Source of the DNA: Citrifermentans bremense R1
GTDB taxonomy: Bacteria; Desulfobacterota; Desulfuromonadia; Geobacterales; Geobacteraceae
Length of the DNA: 36,115 bases
Direction: 5' to 3'
Assembly: GCF_000426865.1 (NCBI RefSeq)
Contig: NZ_AUGE01000033.1
Span: 1-36,115, forward strand
How positions within the stretch are numbered: position 1 is the stretch's first letter; each line of letters opens with the position of its first letter. The notes under the pieces were generated by a model, which saw only the letters and a list, made by a program, of their open reading frames with translations, did no database searches and had not been told where the DNA came from. Positions 13,978 to 22,464 of the stretch are shown here, in pieces. Position numbers and translations under genes: made by a program.

Positions 13978-16158
13978 ATGAAAGAGACACCCCCAACAGA
14001 AAATGTCGACAGGCTCTCAGGCTCGCTGGAGCGCGTCACCTTCCACAGCGAGGAGACCGGGTTCTGCGTGCTGCGGGTGAAGGTTGCCGGGCAGCGCGAC
14101 CTGGTGACGGTGACCGGCGCCGCGGCCTCGGTGACGCCTGGGGAATACCTTGAGTGCACCGGCTCCTGGCACAACGACCGGACCCACGGCATGCAGTTCA
14201 AGGCCGGGCACATCAAGGTGGTTCCCCCCACCACGCTGGAAGGGATCGAGAAGTACCTGGGAAGCGGGATGGTGCACGGCATCGGAGCCCACTTCGCCAA
14301 GGTGCTGGTGAAATCGTTCGGCGCGGCGGTGTTCGACGTCATCGAGAACCACCCGGAGAGGCTTCTGGAACTCCCGGGGATCGGACGCAAGCGGATGGAA
14401 TCGGTCGCCGGCGCCTGGGTGGAGCAGAAGGCGATCCGGGACATCATGGTGTTCCTGCAGTCCAATGGCCTTGGGACAGCCCGCGCCGTGAGGATCTACA
14501 AGAGCTACGGCAACGAGGCGATCTTCAAGGTCACCGAGAACCCGTACCGGCTGGCCCTGGAGATCCATGGCATAGGTTTCAAGACCGCCGACCTCCTGGC
14601 TGCCAAGCTGGGGATAGCGCCCGACTCCATGATCCGGGCCCAGGCGGGGGTGCGGCACGTGCTGCAGGAGATGTCGGCCGGCGGCCACTGCGCCAGCCTG
14701 CGGGCGGAGCTGGCCGAGAGCGCAGCTACTTTGCTGGAGATCCCTCAACCGGTAATAGAGTCCGCCATCGAAGCGGAAATAGGCGAGGAAAACCTGGTCG
14801 CCGACCAGATCTCCGGCTCCCCCTGTGTATTCCTCGCGCCGCTCTATAAGGCCGAGGTAGGCGTTGCCTCCGGGATCTGCCGTCTTCGCGCCGGCACGCC
14901 CCCCTGGGGCGGTATCGTAGCCGAAGAGGCGATCCCCTGGGTGGAGAGCGAGAAAGGAATCACCCTTTCCGCCTCGCAGCGCGACGCCATTCGGCTTGCG
15001 CTCAAGAGCAAGGTGGTCGTGGTGACCGGCGGACCGGGGGTGGGTAAGACCACGCTGGTCAACAGCATCCTGGGTGTCATCGGCAGAAGGCCGCTTAGGG
15101 TCACCCTCTGCGCGCCGACGGGGAGGGCAGCCAAGCGCCTCGCCGAGTCGACCGGGATGGAGGCCAAAACCATCCATCGGCTCTTGGAGTTCGACCCGCA
15201 GACCTTCGGCTTCAAGCGCTGCAAGGAGAACCCGCTTCACACCGACCTCCTGGTCATGGACGAGGCGTCCATGGTCGACGTGGTGCTGATGAACAAGCTT
15301 CTCCCCGCCATTCCCGATCATGCCGGCCTCATCATCGTGGGGGATGTGGACCAACTCCCGTCGGTGGGGCCGGGAAGCGTCCTGTCCGACATCATCGAGT
15401 CCGGCGCGGTTCCGACGGTGCGGCTCACCGAGATCTTCCGGCAGGCCGCTGGCTCCAGAATCATCGTCAACGCTCACCGCATCAACCGGGGTGAGCTGCC
15501 GCTGAAGGACGAGGGGAAGGAGCTTGCCGACTTCTACTTCATCCCGGCGGCGACGCCCGAGGATATCCACGACAAGCTCCTGCAGGTGATCAGGGAGCGG
15601 ATACCCAAGCGCTTCGGCTTCGACCCGGTGCGCGAGGTCCAGGTGCTTACGCCGATGAACCGCGGGGGGCTCGGGACCAGGTCCCTCAACGCCGAGTTGC
15701 AGGGGGTGCTGAACGGCAGGGCCGAGCCCAAGGTGGAGCGCTTCGGCACCAGCTACGCCCCCGGGGACAAGGTGATCCAGACGGTGAACAACTACGAGAA
15801 GGAGGTCTTCAACGGGGACATCGGACGCATAGTCGAGATCCGCTCCGAAGAAAGCGCCCTCACCGTGGACTTCGATGACCGGCTGGTGGAATATGCATTT
15901 GCCGAACTGGACGAGGTGAGCCTCGCCTACGCCACCAGCATCCACAAGAGCCAGGGGTCGGAGTACACCGCCGTGGTGATCCCGCTTGCCATGCAGCACT
16001 ACACCATGCTGGAGCGAAACCTCCTGTACACCGCCGTCACCCGCGGCAAGAAGCTCGTGGTGGTGATCGGCGAGCAAAAGGCGCTCGCCATGGCGGTGCA
16101 GAACCAGAAGTCCCACCGCCGCCTGACCAAGCTGGCGGGGAGGATCGCTCTCCAGTAG
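13978..16158 (+). CDS. recD2: RecD2-type DNA helicase (RecD/TraA family)
   Basis: The chosen start is ATG 13978 (MKETPPTENVDRLSGSLERV), giving 726 residues; the ribosome site is weak and an upstream non-ATG start is possible. The N-terminal OB-like region is followed by helix-hairpin-helix segments (LPGIGRKRMESVAGAW; IHGIGFKTADLLAA). The helicase core has Walker A VVTGGPGVGKTTL (near 350), Walker B LLVMDEASMVDVVLMN, motif III IIVGDVDQLPSVGPGSVL, and C-terminal ATSIHKSQGSEYTAVVIPL and LLYTAVTRGKKLVVVIG. This is the stand-alone superfamily 1B 5'-3' helicase found where recBC is missing, acting in DNA repair. Confidence 0.95.
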   Translation: MKETPPTENVDRLSGSLERVTFHSEETGFCVLRVKVAGQRDLVTVTGAAASVTPGEYLECTGSWHNDRTHGMQFKAGHIKVVPPTTLEGIEKYLGSGMVHGIGAHFAKVLVKSFGAAVFDVIENHPERLLELPGIGRKRMESVAGAWVEQKAIRDIMVFLQSNGLGTARAVRIYKSYGNEAIFKVTENPYRLALEIHGIGFKTADLLAAKLGIAPDSMIRAQAGVRHVLQEMSAGGHCASLRAELAESAATLLEIPQPVIESAIEAEIGEENLVADQISGSPCVFLAPLYKAEVGVASGICRLRAGTPPWGGIVAEEAIPWVESEKGITLSASQRDAIRLALKSKVVVVTGGPGVGKTTLVNSILGVIGRRPLRVTLCAPTGRAAKRLAESTGMEAKTIHRLLEFDPQTFGFKRCKENPLHTDLLVMDEASMVDVVLMNKLLPAIPDHAGLIIVGDVDQLPSVGPGSVLSDIIESGAVPTVRLTEIFRQAAGSRIIVNAHRINRGELPLKDEGKELADFYFIPAATPEDIHDKLLQVIRERIPKRFGFDPVREVQVLTPMNRGGLGTRSLNAELQGVLNGRAEPKVERFGTSYAPGDKVIQTVNNYEKEVFNGDIGRIVEIRSEESALTVDFDDRLVEYAFAELDEVSLAYATSIHKSQGSEYTAVVIPLAMQHYTMLERNLLYTAVTRGKKLVVVIGEQKALAMAVQNQKSHRRLTKLAGRIALQ

Positions 16159-16231
16159 AGGGGAGAGTTGGGGCGGGGGTGAGGGAAGGTTTTAAGAAAC
16201 CGACAAAAACCAAGAAAGGGGACGGGGTAAC

Positions 16232-16933
16232 ATGAAAACCATCGGCATGATTGGCGGCCTGGGCCCGGAAGCTACGCTCGATTACTACAAGCGGATCATC
16301 GAGGCCTCGCGAGGGGCCGGAACCCTCGATACCCCGGAGATCATCATCTACAGCGTGAGCCTTCAGGAGGTGCTGGACCTCGCGGCCCGGCGCGAGTGGA
16401 GTAACCTCATCTACCTCCTTACGGCGAAGGTGAAGGCCTTGCAGAAAGCCGGGGCCGATTTCGCCTTCATCTCGGCCAACACCCCGCACGTGGTCTTCGA
16501 CGAGGTCCAGGCGAAATCCCCCATCCCGCTTCTCAGCATCGTCACCGCGACCCTGGAAAAGGCGAAGGAGCTGGGGGTGAAGCGGGTAGGCCTCTTGGGA
16601 ACGAAGTTCACCATGGAGGAGAACTTTTTCGCGGCGCCGTTCTCGGCCGCCGGCATCTCTGTCGTGGTCCCGGAGCCTTTCGACCAGCAGTACATCCAGG
16701 AGAAGCTGATGACCGAGATCGAACTGGGGGTCTTCAAGGACGAGACCCGAGACGACCTCCTGGCGGTGATCGGGCGCATGAAGGAGCAGGAGCATATAGA
16801 TGCCGTCATCCTCGGTTGCACTGAGCTGCCGTTGATACTGCTGAAGGACGAGTTCGGGATACCTTTTCTGAACACGACGGCGATTCACGTGGAAAGCGTG
16901 GTGGAGTACGCAAGGAAGGAGCAGAGATGGTAG
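16232..16933 (+). CDS. Aspartate/glutamate racemase-family protein
   Basis: The 233-residue protein begins MKTIGMIGGLGPEATLDYYK with AAGGGGA upstream, the standard start of the aspartate racemase family. It keeps the second catalytic Cys in ILGCTELPLIL, but the first, normally in a CNTxH motif, is Ala here (FISANTPHVVFDE). Thr and His around it are kept. Two-Cys enzymes use both for proton exchange, so this member may act differently, as a one-way racemase-like or other amino-acid enzyme. Its last seven bases overlap the start of the FmdE-like gene. Confidence 0.88.
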   Translation: MKTIGMIGGLGPEATLDYYKRIIEASRGAGTLDTPEIIIYSVSLQEVLDLAARREWSNLIYLLTAKVKALQKAGADFAFISANTPHVVFDEVQAKSPIPLLSIVTATLEKAKELGVKRVGLLGTKFTMEENFFAAPFSAAGISVVVPEPFDQQYIQEKLMTEIELGVFKDETRDDLLAVIGRMKEQEHIDAVILGCTELPLILLKDEFGIPFLNTTAIHVESVVEYARKEQRW

Positions 16934-17487
16934 TCGCAGGTAATTTCAGGAATGGGATCTTGGTTATCTTGACGATGTTGCTTCCCTCTGGCGCCGCCGC
17001 GCTGGAGCGGGTCGCCCCGGCAGGTAGCGGCAACGGCGCCATCTTCGAGACGCTGGAAAGGTTTCACGGCCATGCCTGCGCCGGTGCCCTCATGGGGGCG
17101 AGGCTCGGCTTGGCGGCGAAGACCGCCCTTAAAGCCGCTGGGGGCGAAGGGAAGCTGAAGGCCAAGTACTTCGCCAACAACTGCTCCATCGACGGCGTAC
17201 AGATCGCGGCGGGGACGACGGCCGGCAACAAAGCCATCGAGGTCGTCGACGCCAACGAAAACCGCCTGCTCCTCTCCGCGGAGAAGAACGGGCGGCAGGT
17301 CGAGGCTCATCTGTCCAGGGTCGCGGAAGAGAAGGCAAAGAAGTATCGGGAATTAAGGGGGAAGGGAAATGCTCTCCCGGTAGGATCCCCCGAGCGGCTG
17401 CAGGTGGAAAGGGCGGTGGAGGACATCCTGTGCTGGTTCCGGAACGCGCCGGATGTCGCGGTGGTCCAGGTAAGGGTGGTCAAGTAG
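16927..17487 (+). CDS. Exported FmdE-family protein
   Basis: The ATG at 16927 overlaps the stop of the racemase gene. The N-terminus (residues 1-25, with ILVILTMLLPSGAAALE) looks like a signal peptide. The rest is an FmdE/FwdE domain: ETLERFHGHACAGALMGARL, then KAKYFANNCSIDGVQIAAGT and TAGNKAIEVVD, with His and Cys positions that bind metal in relatives. FmdE was first seen with formylmethanofuran dehydrogenase; free-standing members have no agreed role. A periplasmic copy without the zinc-ribbon tail is unusual and its substrate is unknown. Confidence 0.8.
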   Translation: MVVAGNFRNGILVILTMLLPSGAAALERVAPAGSGNGAIFETLERFHGHACAGALMGARLGLAAKTALKAAGGEGKLKAKYFANNCSIDGVQIAAGTTAGNKAIEVVDANENRLLLSAEKNGRQVEAHLSRVAEEKAKKYRELRGKGNALPVGSPERLQVERAVEDILCWFRNAPDVAVVQVRVVK

Positions 17488-17554
17488 CGGAAAACGGCGC
17501 AAGCGACAGCGCCGGGCGGTGCTCCTCACAGTGAAGCGGGCGAAGGAGGGGACC

Positions 17555-18877
17555 ATGGACATCTCCAAAATGAAAACCCTGCTGCGGGCGCTCCGCTCCA
17601 GGAACTACCGGCTCTTCGTGGCGGGTCAAAGCGTGTCGCTGGTCGGGACCTGGATGCAGCAGGTCGCCATGAGCTGGCTCGTGTACCGCCTCACCGGCTC
17701 CGCTTTCCTTTTGGGGGTGGTCGGCTTTACCAGCCAGATACCGACCTTTTTGTTCTCGCCGGTGGCGGGGGTGCTCGCGGACCGCTGGAACCGCAGGCGC
17801 ATCCTGATGCTCACCCAGGGCCTCGCCATGGTGCAGGCGGCGGTGCTGGCCGCGGCCGTGCTGCTGGGGGTGGTCGAGGTCTGGCACATCGTGGCCTTGA
17901 GCCTCGTGCTCGGCATGGTGAACGCCTTCGACATCCCGGTCCGGCAATCCTTCGTGGTGGAGATGGTGGCGCACCGCGACGACCTGGGGAACGCCATCGC
18001 CCTCAACTCCTCGATGGTGAACGGTGCGCGGCTGATCGGGCCGACGGTAGCAGGCCTCCTGGTCGCCTCGGTAGGGGAGGGGATCTGCTTCCTCTTGAAC
18101 AGCGCGAGCTACCTGGCCGTCTTGCTGGCGCTCGCGGCCATGCGCATCGAGCCCCGCGCCGGAAGCGCGAAGCCCAGGCGCAACGTCCTGCACGAGCTGA
18201 AGGAAGGGTTCGTCTATTCCTTCGGCTTTGCGCCGATAAGAAGCATCCTGCTCCTGATCGCCCTGATGAGCCTGACAGGGATGCCGTACACGGTCCTGGT
18301 CCCGGTCTTCGCCAAAGACATCCTGCACGGCGGCGCCCACACCTTCGGTTTTCTGATGACCGCGGCCGGTTGCGGAGCCTTGGCCGGCACCGTCTACCTC
18401 GCCTCCCGCGGATCGGTGCTGGGACTGGGGAGGCTGATCGTGGCCTCGGCGGCGCTCTTCGCCGTGGGGGTCGCCGGGTTCGCGCTGTCGGAGACCCTGT
18501 GGCTGTCGCTAGCTTCCCTGGTGGTGGCCGGCTACGGGGCCATGACGCTCGTCGCCTCCTGCAACACCATCCTGCAGACCATCCTGGAGGAGGACAAGCG
18601 GGGGCGGGTGATGAGCTTTTTCACCGTCGCCTTCATGGGGATGGCGCCTTTCGGCAGCCTGGGCGCCGGCGCCATGACCAGGATGATCGGCCCCAGGGAC
18701 ACCCTGCTCCTGGGCGCCATCTGCTGCCTCATCGGGGCGGTGGTCTTCGCCAGGAACCTGCCGCGCATAAGGCGACTGGTGCGGCCGATCTATGTGCAGA
18801 TGGGGATCATCAAGGAAGTTGCCGAAGGAATGGAAACCGCAGCGGAACAGCCGCCCATGCCGAATAAGGAGCGCTGA
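17555..18877 (+). CDS. MFS exporter (EntS/MFS_3-like)
   Basis: The ATG at 17555 has a perfect AAGGAGG upstream. The 440-residue protein shows the MFS_3 pattern: LRSRNYRLFVAGQSVSLVGT, WMQQVAMSWLVYRLTGSAF, PVAGVLADRWNRRRILMLTQ (motif A-like) and about twelve helices, with a cytosolic C-terminal tail. Relatives such as EntS export siderophores or other small molecules; the substrate cannot be read from sequence. It follows the FmdE-like gene by 67 bp and may be in one transcript with the LysE gene. Confidence 0.92.
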   Translation: MDISKMKTLLRALRSRNYRLFVAGQSVSLVGTWMQQVAMSWLVYRLTGSAFLLGVVGFTSQIPTFLFSPVAGVLADRWNRRRILMLTQGLAMVQAAVLAAAVLLGVVEVWHIVALSLVLGMVNAFDIPVRQSFVVEMVAHRDDLGNAIALNSSMVNGARLIGPTVAGLLVASVGEGICFLLNSASYLAVLLALAAMRIEPRAGSAKPRRNVLHELKEGFVYSFGFAPIRSILLLIALMSLTGMPYTVLVPVFAKDILHGGAHTFGFLMTAAGCGALAGTVYLASRGSVLGLGRLIVASAALFAVGVAGFALSETLWLSLASLVVAGYGAMTLVASCNTILQTILEEDKRGRVMSFFTVAFMGMAPFGSLGAGAMTRMIGPRDTLLLGAICCLIGAVVFARNLPRIRRLVRPIYVQMGIIKEVAEGMETAAEQPPMPNKER

Positions 18878-18903
18878 GCTGCGGGGAAAGGTGCCGTCTC
18901 AAC

Positions 18904-19521
18904 ATGCTGGATTTTCTCACCGCGGGGCTCGTGCTAGGTTTCTCCGCCGGGTTCTCCCCCGGGCCGCTGCTCATGCTGGTCATCTCCGAAACGCTGCACC
19001 ACGGGACCAGGTCCGGGGTGCGGGTCGCCCTGTCGCCCGTCGTCACCGATCTTCCCATCGTCCTCGCCACGCTGCTCCTTTTGGTCAATGTCTCCGGCTA
19101 CCATGGGGTACTCGGGGGCGTATCCCTGGCGGGAGGGCTCTTCGTCCTAGCCACTGGATGGGATTCCATCCGTACCCGCCCGGTTCAGCTGGATCTTCCC
19201 AAAGAGGAGCCCAAGTCGCTAAGAAAAGGGGTGCTGACCAATTTCCTCAGTCCGCACCCCTATCTGTTCTGGATCACCGTCGGCGCGCCGCTTCTGACCA
19301 AATCGCTCAACGTCGGCTGGACCGCGTTTTTCGCCTTCGTGCTGAGCTTCTACCTGTCGCTTATCGGGGCCAAGGTCATCCTCGCCGTGGCGGTGGGAAG
19401 GTCGAAGGCATTTCTATCCGGCAGGCTCTACCTGTACACCATGCGCTTTCTCGGGGGGCTCCTCGTCCTCTTCGCGCTGCTCCTTTTCAAGGAGGGGCTG
19501 GAGCTTTTGGGATTCATCTAG
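18904..19521 (+). CDS. LysE-family exporter
   Basis: The 205-residue protein has six hydrophobic segments and the LysE/RhtB signature near the start (FSAGFSPGPLLMLVISETLH), followed by SGVRVALSPVVTDLPIVLAT and TNFLSPHPYLFWITVGAPLL. Members export amino acids or related small molecules across the inner membrane. It starts 26 bp after the MFS gene, so the two exporters are probably co-transcribed. The substrate is not known. Confidence 0.9.
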   Translation: MLDFLTAGLVLGFSAGFSPGPLLMLVISETLHHGTRSGVRVALSPVVTDLPIVLATLLLLVNVSGYHGVLGGVSLAGGLFVLATGWDSIRTRPVQLDLPKEEPKSLRKGVLTNFLSPHPYLFWITVGAPLLTKSLNVGWTAFFAFVLSFYLSLIGAKVILAVAVGRSKAFLSGRLYLYTMRFLGGLLVLFALLLFKEGLELLGFI

Positions 19522-19567
19522 GGCGGCCTGAAGGGGGACAGGCACCTGGCGGAGCCAGTCCCCATCT

Positions 19568-20866
19568 TCACTCGAACCTGGAAAACCTGGTGACGTCGAC
19601 GTCCGCCATCAAGCGCTCCAGGTAGCGCGACTTGAGCTGCCGGCTGGCCGTGAGCCGTTTCACCGGGGGAAGCCTCAGTATCGCCCCCAGTATCGCGGCC
19701 AGGGCGCGGTGGCTCAGGTAGGCCTGGTTGTCGAAGATGAGGTTCTGCAGCTTCCCCCGCTCCAGGGCCATCAATACCAGCCGGTGGGCGGTGTTGACCG
19801 GGGTCAGCATCCGCTTCTCCCTCGGCTCAAGCCGCACCGCCTTATTGTGGCAGTTGCGTGTGCAGACCCCGCACCCAAGACAGAGTTCGGAATTCAACCT
19901 GGCTTTTGCCGGCATGCCGCTTCCCTCCGGCTCACGCACAAGCGAGATGGCGTCCACCGGGCAGATGGCGACGCACCTGCCGCAGCCGTCGCAACGGGCG
20001 GGGTCGGTGGCCTGGATGAAGTTGGTGGTGTACATGGCGTTGGGAATCGCCAGGCGGCGGGTGGCGATCAACCCCTCGCAGCAGCAGCCGCAGCAGTGGC
20101 AGATGAAGTTGACCTGCCGCTGCACGTTGTCGGCGCACTGCACGAGGTTCAGGTCCCGCGCCTTTTGCAGGAGGTCGAGCCCTTCGGCCGCATCGACGCT
20201 GCGGGCGGCGCCGTGCCTGATCAGGGACTGGGCGGCGAGGTTCAGCGTCATGCAGATGTCCAAGGGCGCCTGGCACCCCTTTCCCACCTGCTGCATCTTG
20301 TGCCTGCAGTAGCAAAGGCCGACCGCTATGTGGGTAGCACTCCTGATCACCTCGCTGGCACGCTCGTAATCCAGCACCTGGCAGACCTTCTCCTCCGGTA
20401 TCGCCTCCTCGTTCACCAGCACCCTCCCCAGCGGCGTCTCCCCACCGGCGAAAAGGTCGCGGATGAAGTCGTCCTCCACGTTGATGTAGCGGAAGAAGAG
20501 GCCGGCCAACTGCTTCTGGTCAAGATCCGGCCGCAGCCTCATCAGCGAAAACTCGAAGAACCCCGCCATGGGGGGAGGGAGGACGTACACCATCTTGCCG
20601 TCCCGCTCGATGTCCAGCAATAGCGACCGCGACGCCATCTGCTCCAATCTGCCCCGCGCCGCTTCCTTGTCCATGCGCCACACCCGCGCCGCCTTGGCCG
20701 CCGAAAACGGGCGCAGCGGCAGCCGGCTCAAAAGCCTCGCCTCCTCCTCGCTGCACAAAAGGGCGTAGATCTTGAGCAACAGCTCCGAGGGAGGCGCCCC
20801 CTGCGGGAACTTGTTCACGCGCTGCATCAGCCGGTGATAGCCGTTCTCCTGCGTTTGCTCTGCCAT
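19568..20866 (-). CDS. Winged-helix-like / double [4Fe-4S] ferredoxin protein
   Basis: The start is the ATG at 20866 (MAEQTQENGYHRLMQRVNKF) with AAAGGGGA upstream, giving 432 residues. The N-terminal part (about 25-110) looks like a winged helix (FSAAKAARVWRMDKEAARGR). The middle holds CYCRHKMQQVGKGCQ (near 183) and CHCCGCCCEG (near 254), Cys patterns typical of this group. Two ferredoxin sites follow: CDGCGRCVAICP (near 291) and CLGCGVCTRNCHNKAVRLE (near 328). It is a cytosolic electron carrier or redox sensor; partner unknown. Such proteins are frequent in Geobacteraceae and sulfate reducers. Confidence 0.8.
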   Translation of the reverse strand: MAEQTQENGYHRLMQRVNKFPQGAPPSELLLKIYALLCSEEEARLLSRLPLRPFSAAKAARVWRMDKEAARGRLEQMASRSLLLDIERDGKMVYVLPPPMAGFFEFSLMRLRPDLDQKQLAGLFFRYINVEDDFIRDLFAGGETPLGRVLVNEEAIPEEKVCQVLDYERASEVIRSATHIAVGLCYCRHKMQQVGKGCQAPLDICMTLNLAAQSLIRHGAARSVDAAEGLDLLQKARDLNLVQCADNVQRQVNFICHCCGCCCEGLIATRRLAIPNAMYTTNFIQATDPARCDGCGRCVAICPVDAISLVREPEGSGMPAKARLNSELCLGCGVCTRNCHNKAVRLEPREKRMLTPVNTAHRLVLMALERGKLQNLIFDNQAYLSHRALAAILGAILRLPPVKRLTASRQLKSRYLERLMADVDVTRFSRFE

Positions 20867-20962
20867 GGCGTCCCCTTTGTAAAAAAAATTAAAAATTACC
20901 AATGCAAGAGTGTAGCAGCCGCAGACCCGCCAACAACCCATAGGCGTTACCCCGTTTCTGCT

Positions 20963-20983
20963 CCCTCTCCCAGCGGGAGAGGG
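20963..20983 (+). promoter_or_regulatory. Hairpin covering the GGDEF gene's ribosome site
   Basis: CCCTCTCCC (20963-20971) and GGGAGAGGG (20975-20983) form a perfect 9-bp stem with loop AGC. The right arm contains GGAG at the proper distance (5 nt) from the ATG at 20985, so the folded RNA would hide it. It may also be a copy of a dispersed repeat (see the copy at 22246). Confidence 0.55.
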
Positions 20984-20984
20984 C

Positions 20985-21647
20985 ATGTCGGACAGCTGGC
21001 AAGGTAATTTATTAATTAAACTGGAGGAGAAGAACCGGGCGCTGGAGGTGCTGGCCCGGGTCGATGGCCTGACCGGCGTCGCCAACCGCAGGCACTTCGA
21101 CGAGACACTGCGGCTGGAGGTACAGCGCGCCATGCGCAACGGGCGCTACCTCTCCCTTATCCTGTGCGATATCGATTTCTTCAAGGATTACAACGACCAT
21201 TACGGGCACGTGGCCTGGGACAAATGCCTGCAGTCCTTCGGGGAACTGCTCCAGGGAAGCTTCAAGAGGGCGGGGGAGGTGCCGGCGCGCTACGGCGGCG
21301 AGGAGTTCGCCGTCGTGCTCCCGGACAGCAGGCCGGAAATTGCCGAGGGGCTTGGGGAGCGGCTGCGTCGGATGCTGCAGGAAAAGGCGCTGCCGCACGA
21401 GGCGTCGGAGCTGGGGGTGGTGACCGTAAGCGTCGGTGTGTCGGGAGGGCTCGTGGCACGGGGCCAGAACGCCGAGTGGTTCATCAAGGAAGCGGACCGG
21501 GCGCTGTACTGGGCGAAGTCCGGAGGAAGAAACAGGGTCGCCCTATCTTCCCAATGCGCGCCAGAGCCCGGCGATTCCCATGAGGGCCACGGCGACCCCT
21601 GCGAGCCGGAGCATGACCCGGTGAAGCTTACCGGATACGGCGCTTGA
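20985..21647 (+). CDS. GGDEF-domain diguanylate cyclase without sensor domain
   Basis: The 220-residue protein starts directly with the helix leading into GGDEF (LIKLEEKNRALEVLARVDGL, then TGVANRRHFDE), has DIDFFKDYNDHYGHVAWDKC and the active-site loop ARYGGEEFAVVLPDS, and ends with the usual EADRALYWAKSGGRNRV. It should make c-di-GMP. The inhibitory I-site, RxxD five residues before GGEEF, reads RAGE, so product feedback may be weak. No sensor domain is present; it may be a truncated gene. The last 35 residues are non-domain and overlap the convergent membrane-protein gene by 105 bp. Confidence 0.85.
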   Translation: MSDSWQGNLLIKLEEKNRALEVLARVDGLTGVANRRHFDETLRLEVQRAMRNGRYLSLILCDIDFFKDYNDHYGHVAWDKCLQSFGELLQGSFKRAGEVPARYGGEEFAVVLPDSRPEIAEGLGERLRRMLQEKALPHEASELGVVTVSVGVSGGLVARGQNAEWFIKEADRALYWAKSGGRNRVALSSQCAPEPGDSHEGHGDPCEPEHDPVKLTGYGA

Positions 21648-22202
21648 CGCGGTGCCGAAGCCGAGCATGACGGGAATCGTTCCCGCTCCCAGGGCCGCCA
21701 TGGTGGCGGCGCCGGTCACTGCGCTGCCGGTTCCCGCCGCGGCCACGAGCGGCGCGTAGACCATGCCGCAGGGAAGGAGCCCGAGGACGAGCCCCAGGGG
21801 AAACGACGCCAGCGGGGCCCGGGCCGAGAGCGCGCGCTTGAGCGGCTTGGAGAGGAAGCTAGCAGTACCCCTTTCAAAGGCTGAGAGCTTGAGGGCGTCG
21901 AGGCCGAGCGCGGAGCTGAGGCCGATCATGACCACCAAGAGGTTGGCGCCGGCTAGAAACCAGAAGGAGGCGGACTTGAGCGCCACGAGGTCGAGGGCGG
22001 AGCCGGCGAGTCCGGCGACCGCCCCGAGCAGGGTGTAGGTGGCGACCCGGCCGAGGTTGTAGCAGAGCTGGGAAAAGATGCGCGCGCGCAAGGGCGCCTC
22101 GCTGTCCCTCAAAGAAAGGGCTGCCACCACCCCGCCGCACATCCCTATGCAGTGGAAGCTTCCCGTAGCCCCCGCCAAAAAAGCCAACCATACTACCAGC
22201 AT
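21543..22202 (-). CDS. SafE/DsbD_2-type membrane protein of the cbb3 cluster
   Basis: The 219-residue protein has six or so helices, starting MLVVWLAFLAGATGSFHCIG with GMCGGVVAALS, and a second half with LGLLPCGMVYAPLVAAAGTG. The paired FHCxGMCGG and LPCG motifs mark the DsbD_2/sulfite-exporter-like group often found at the end of ccoGHIS clusters, where copper or redox delivery to cbb3 oxidase is suspected. It is the last gene of the minus-strand oxidase operon, about 100 bp after ccoS. Its 3' end overlaps the GGDEF gene tail by 105 bp in convergent orientation. Confidence 0.82.
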   Translation of the reverse strand: MLVVWLAFLAGATGSFHCIGMCGGVVAALSLRDSEAPLRARIFSQLCYNLGRVATYTLLGAVAGLAGSALDLVALKSASFWFLAGANLLVVMIGLSSALGLDALKLSAFERGTASFLSKPLKRALSARAPLASFPLGLVLGLLPCGMVYAPLVAAAGTGSAVTGAATMAALGAGTIPVMLGFGTASSAVSGKLHRVMLRLAGVAVALMGIAGLWRALGR

Positions 22203-22245
22203 CGAACCTCCGACTCATTCTGTGTATGTTTCCTGTTCTTAAGCT

Positions 22246-22266
22246 CCTCCCCCCAGCGGGGGGAGG
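22246..22266. repeat. GC-rich hairpin repeat, second copy
   Basis: CCTCCCCCC, loop AGC, GGGGGGAGG form a perfect 9-bp stem, the same design as the hairpin at 20963-20983, followed by GGGAGGGGGG. It lies between ccoS and the SafE-like gene. Such dispersed GC-rich palindromes are common in these genomes; here it may affect mRNA stability within the operon. Confidence 0.55.
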
Positions 22267-22302
22267 TCGGGAGGGGGGCTCTGCTTGTCTCCCCTCGCCC
22301 TC

Positions 22303-22464
22303 CTACTTCCGCCACTTCTCCCGCTCGTCTTCATCCAGCATCCGGTGCTTGGGGCGCTCCATGTCGTGGAATTCCCCGCGCCGCACCGCCCAGAGAAAGA
22401 AGAGCCAGCATGCGCATCCGAGAAAAAGCGACAGCCCCATCAAGGCGATAAGTGAGCTAGCCAT
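22303..22464 (-). CDS. ccoS: cbb3 oxidase assembly protein CcoS
   Basis: This 53-residue gene is easily missed because of its size. It reads MASSLIALMGLSLFLGCACW, continues LFFLWAVRRGEFHDMERP and ends KHRMLDEDEREKWRK. One membrane helix followed by GxFxDxExPxxRML is the CcoS signature. CcoS is needed to put heme and copper cofactors into CcoN. Its ATG overlaps the ccoI stop by 8 nt (ATGGCTAG), so the two are translationally coupled. Confidence 0.93.
   Translation of the reverse strand: MASSLIALMGLSLFLGCACWLFFLWAVRRGEFHDMERPKHRMLDEDEREKWRK

Noticed and set aside
14017-16116. Long open frame on the strand opposite recD2
   Set aside because: It is a mirror of a high-GC coding gene; the plus strand encodes all RecD2 helicase motifs and the antisense product has no recognisable domain.
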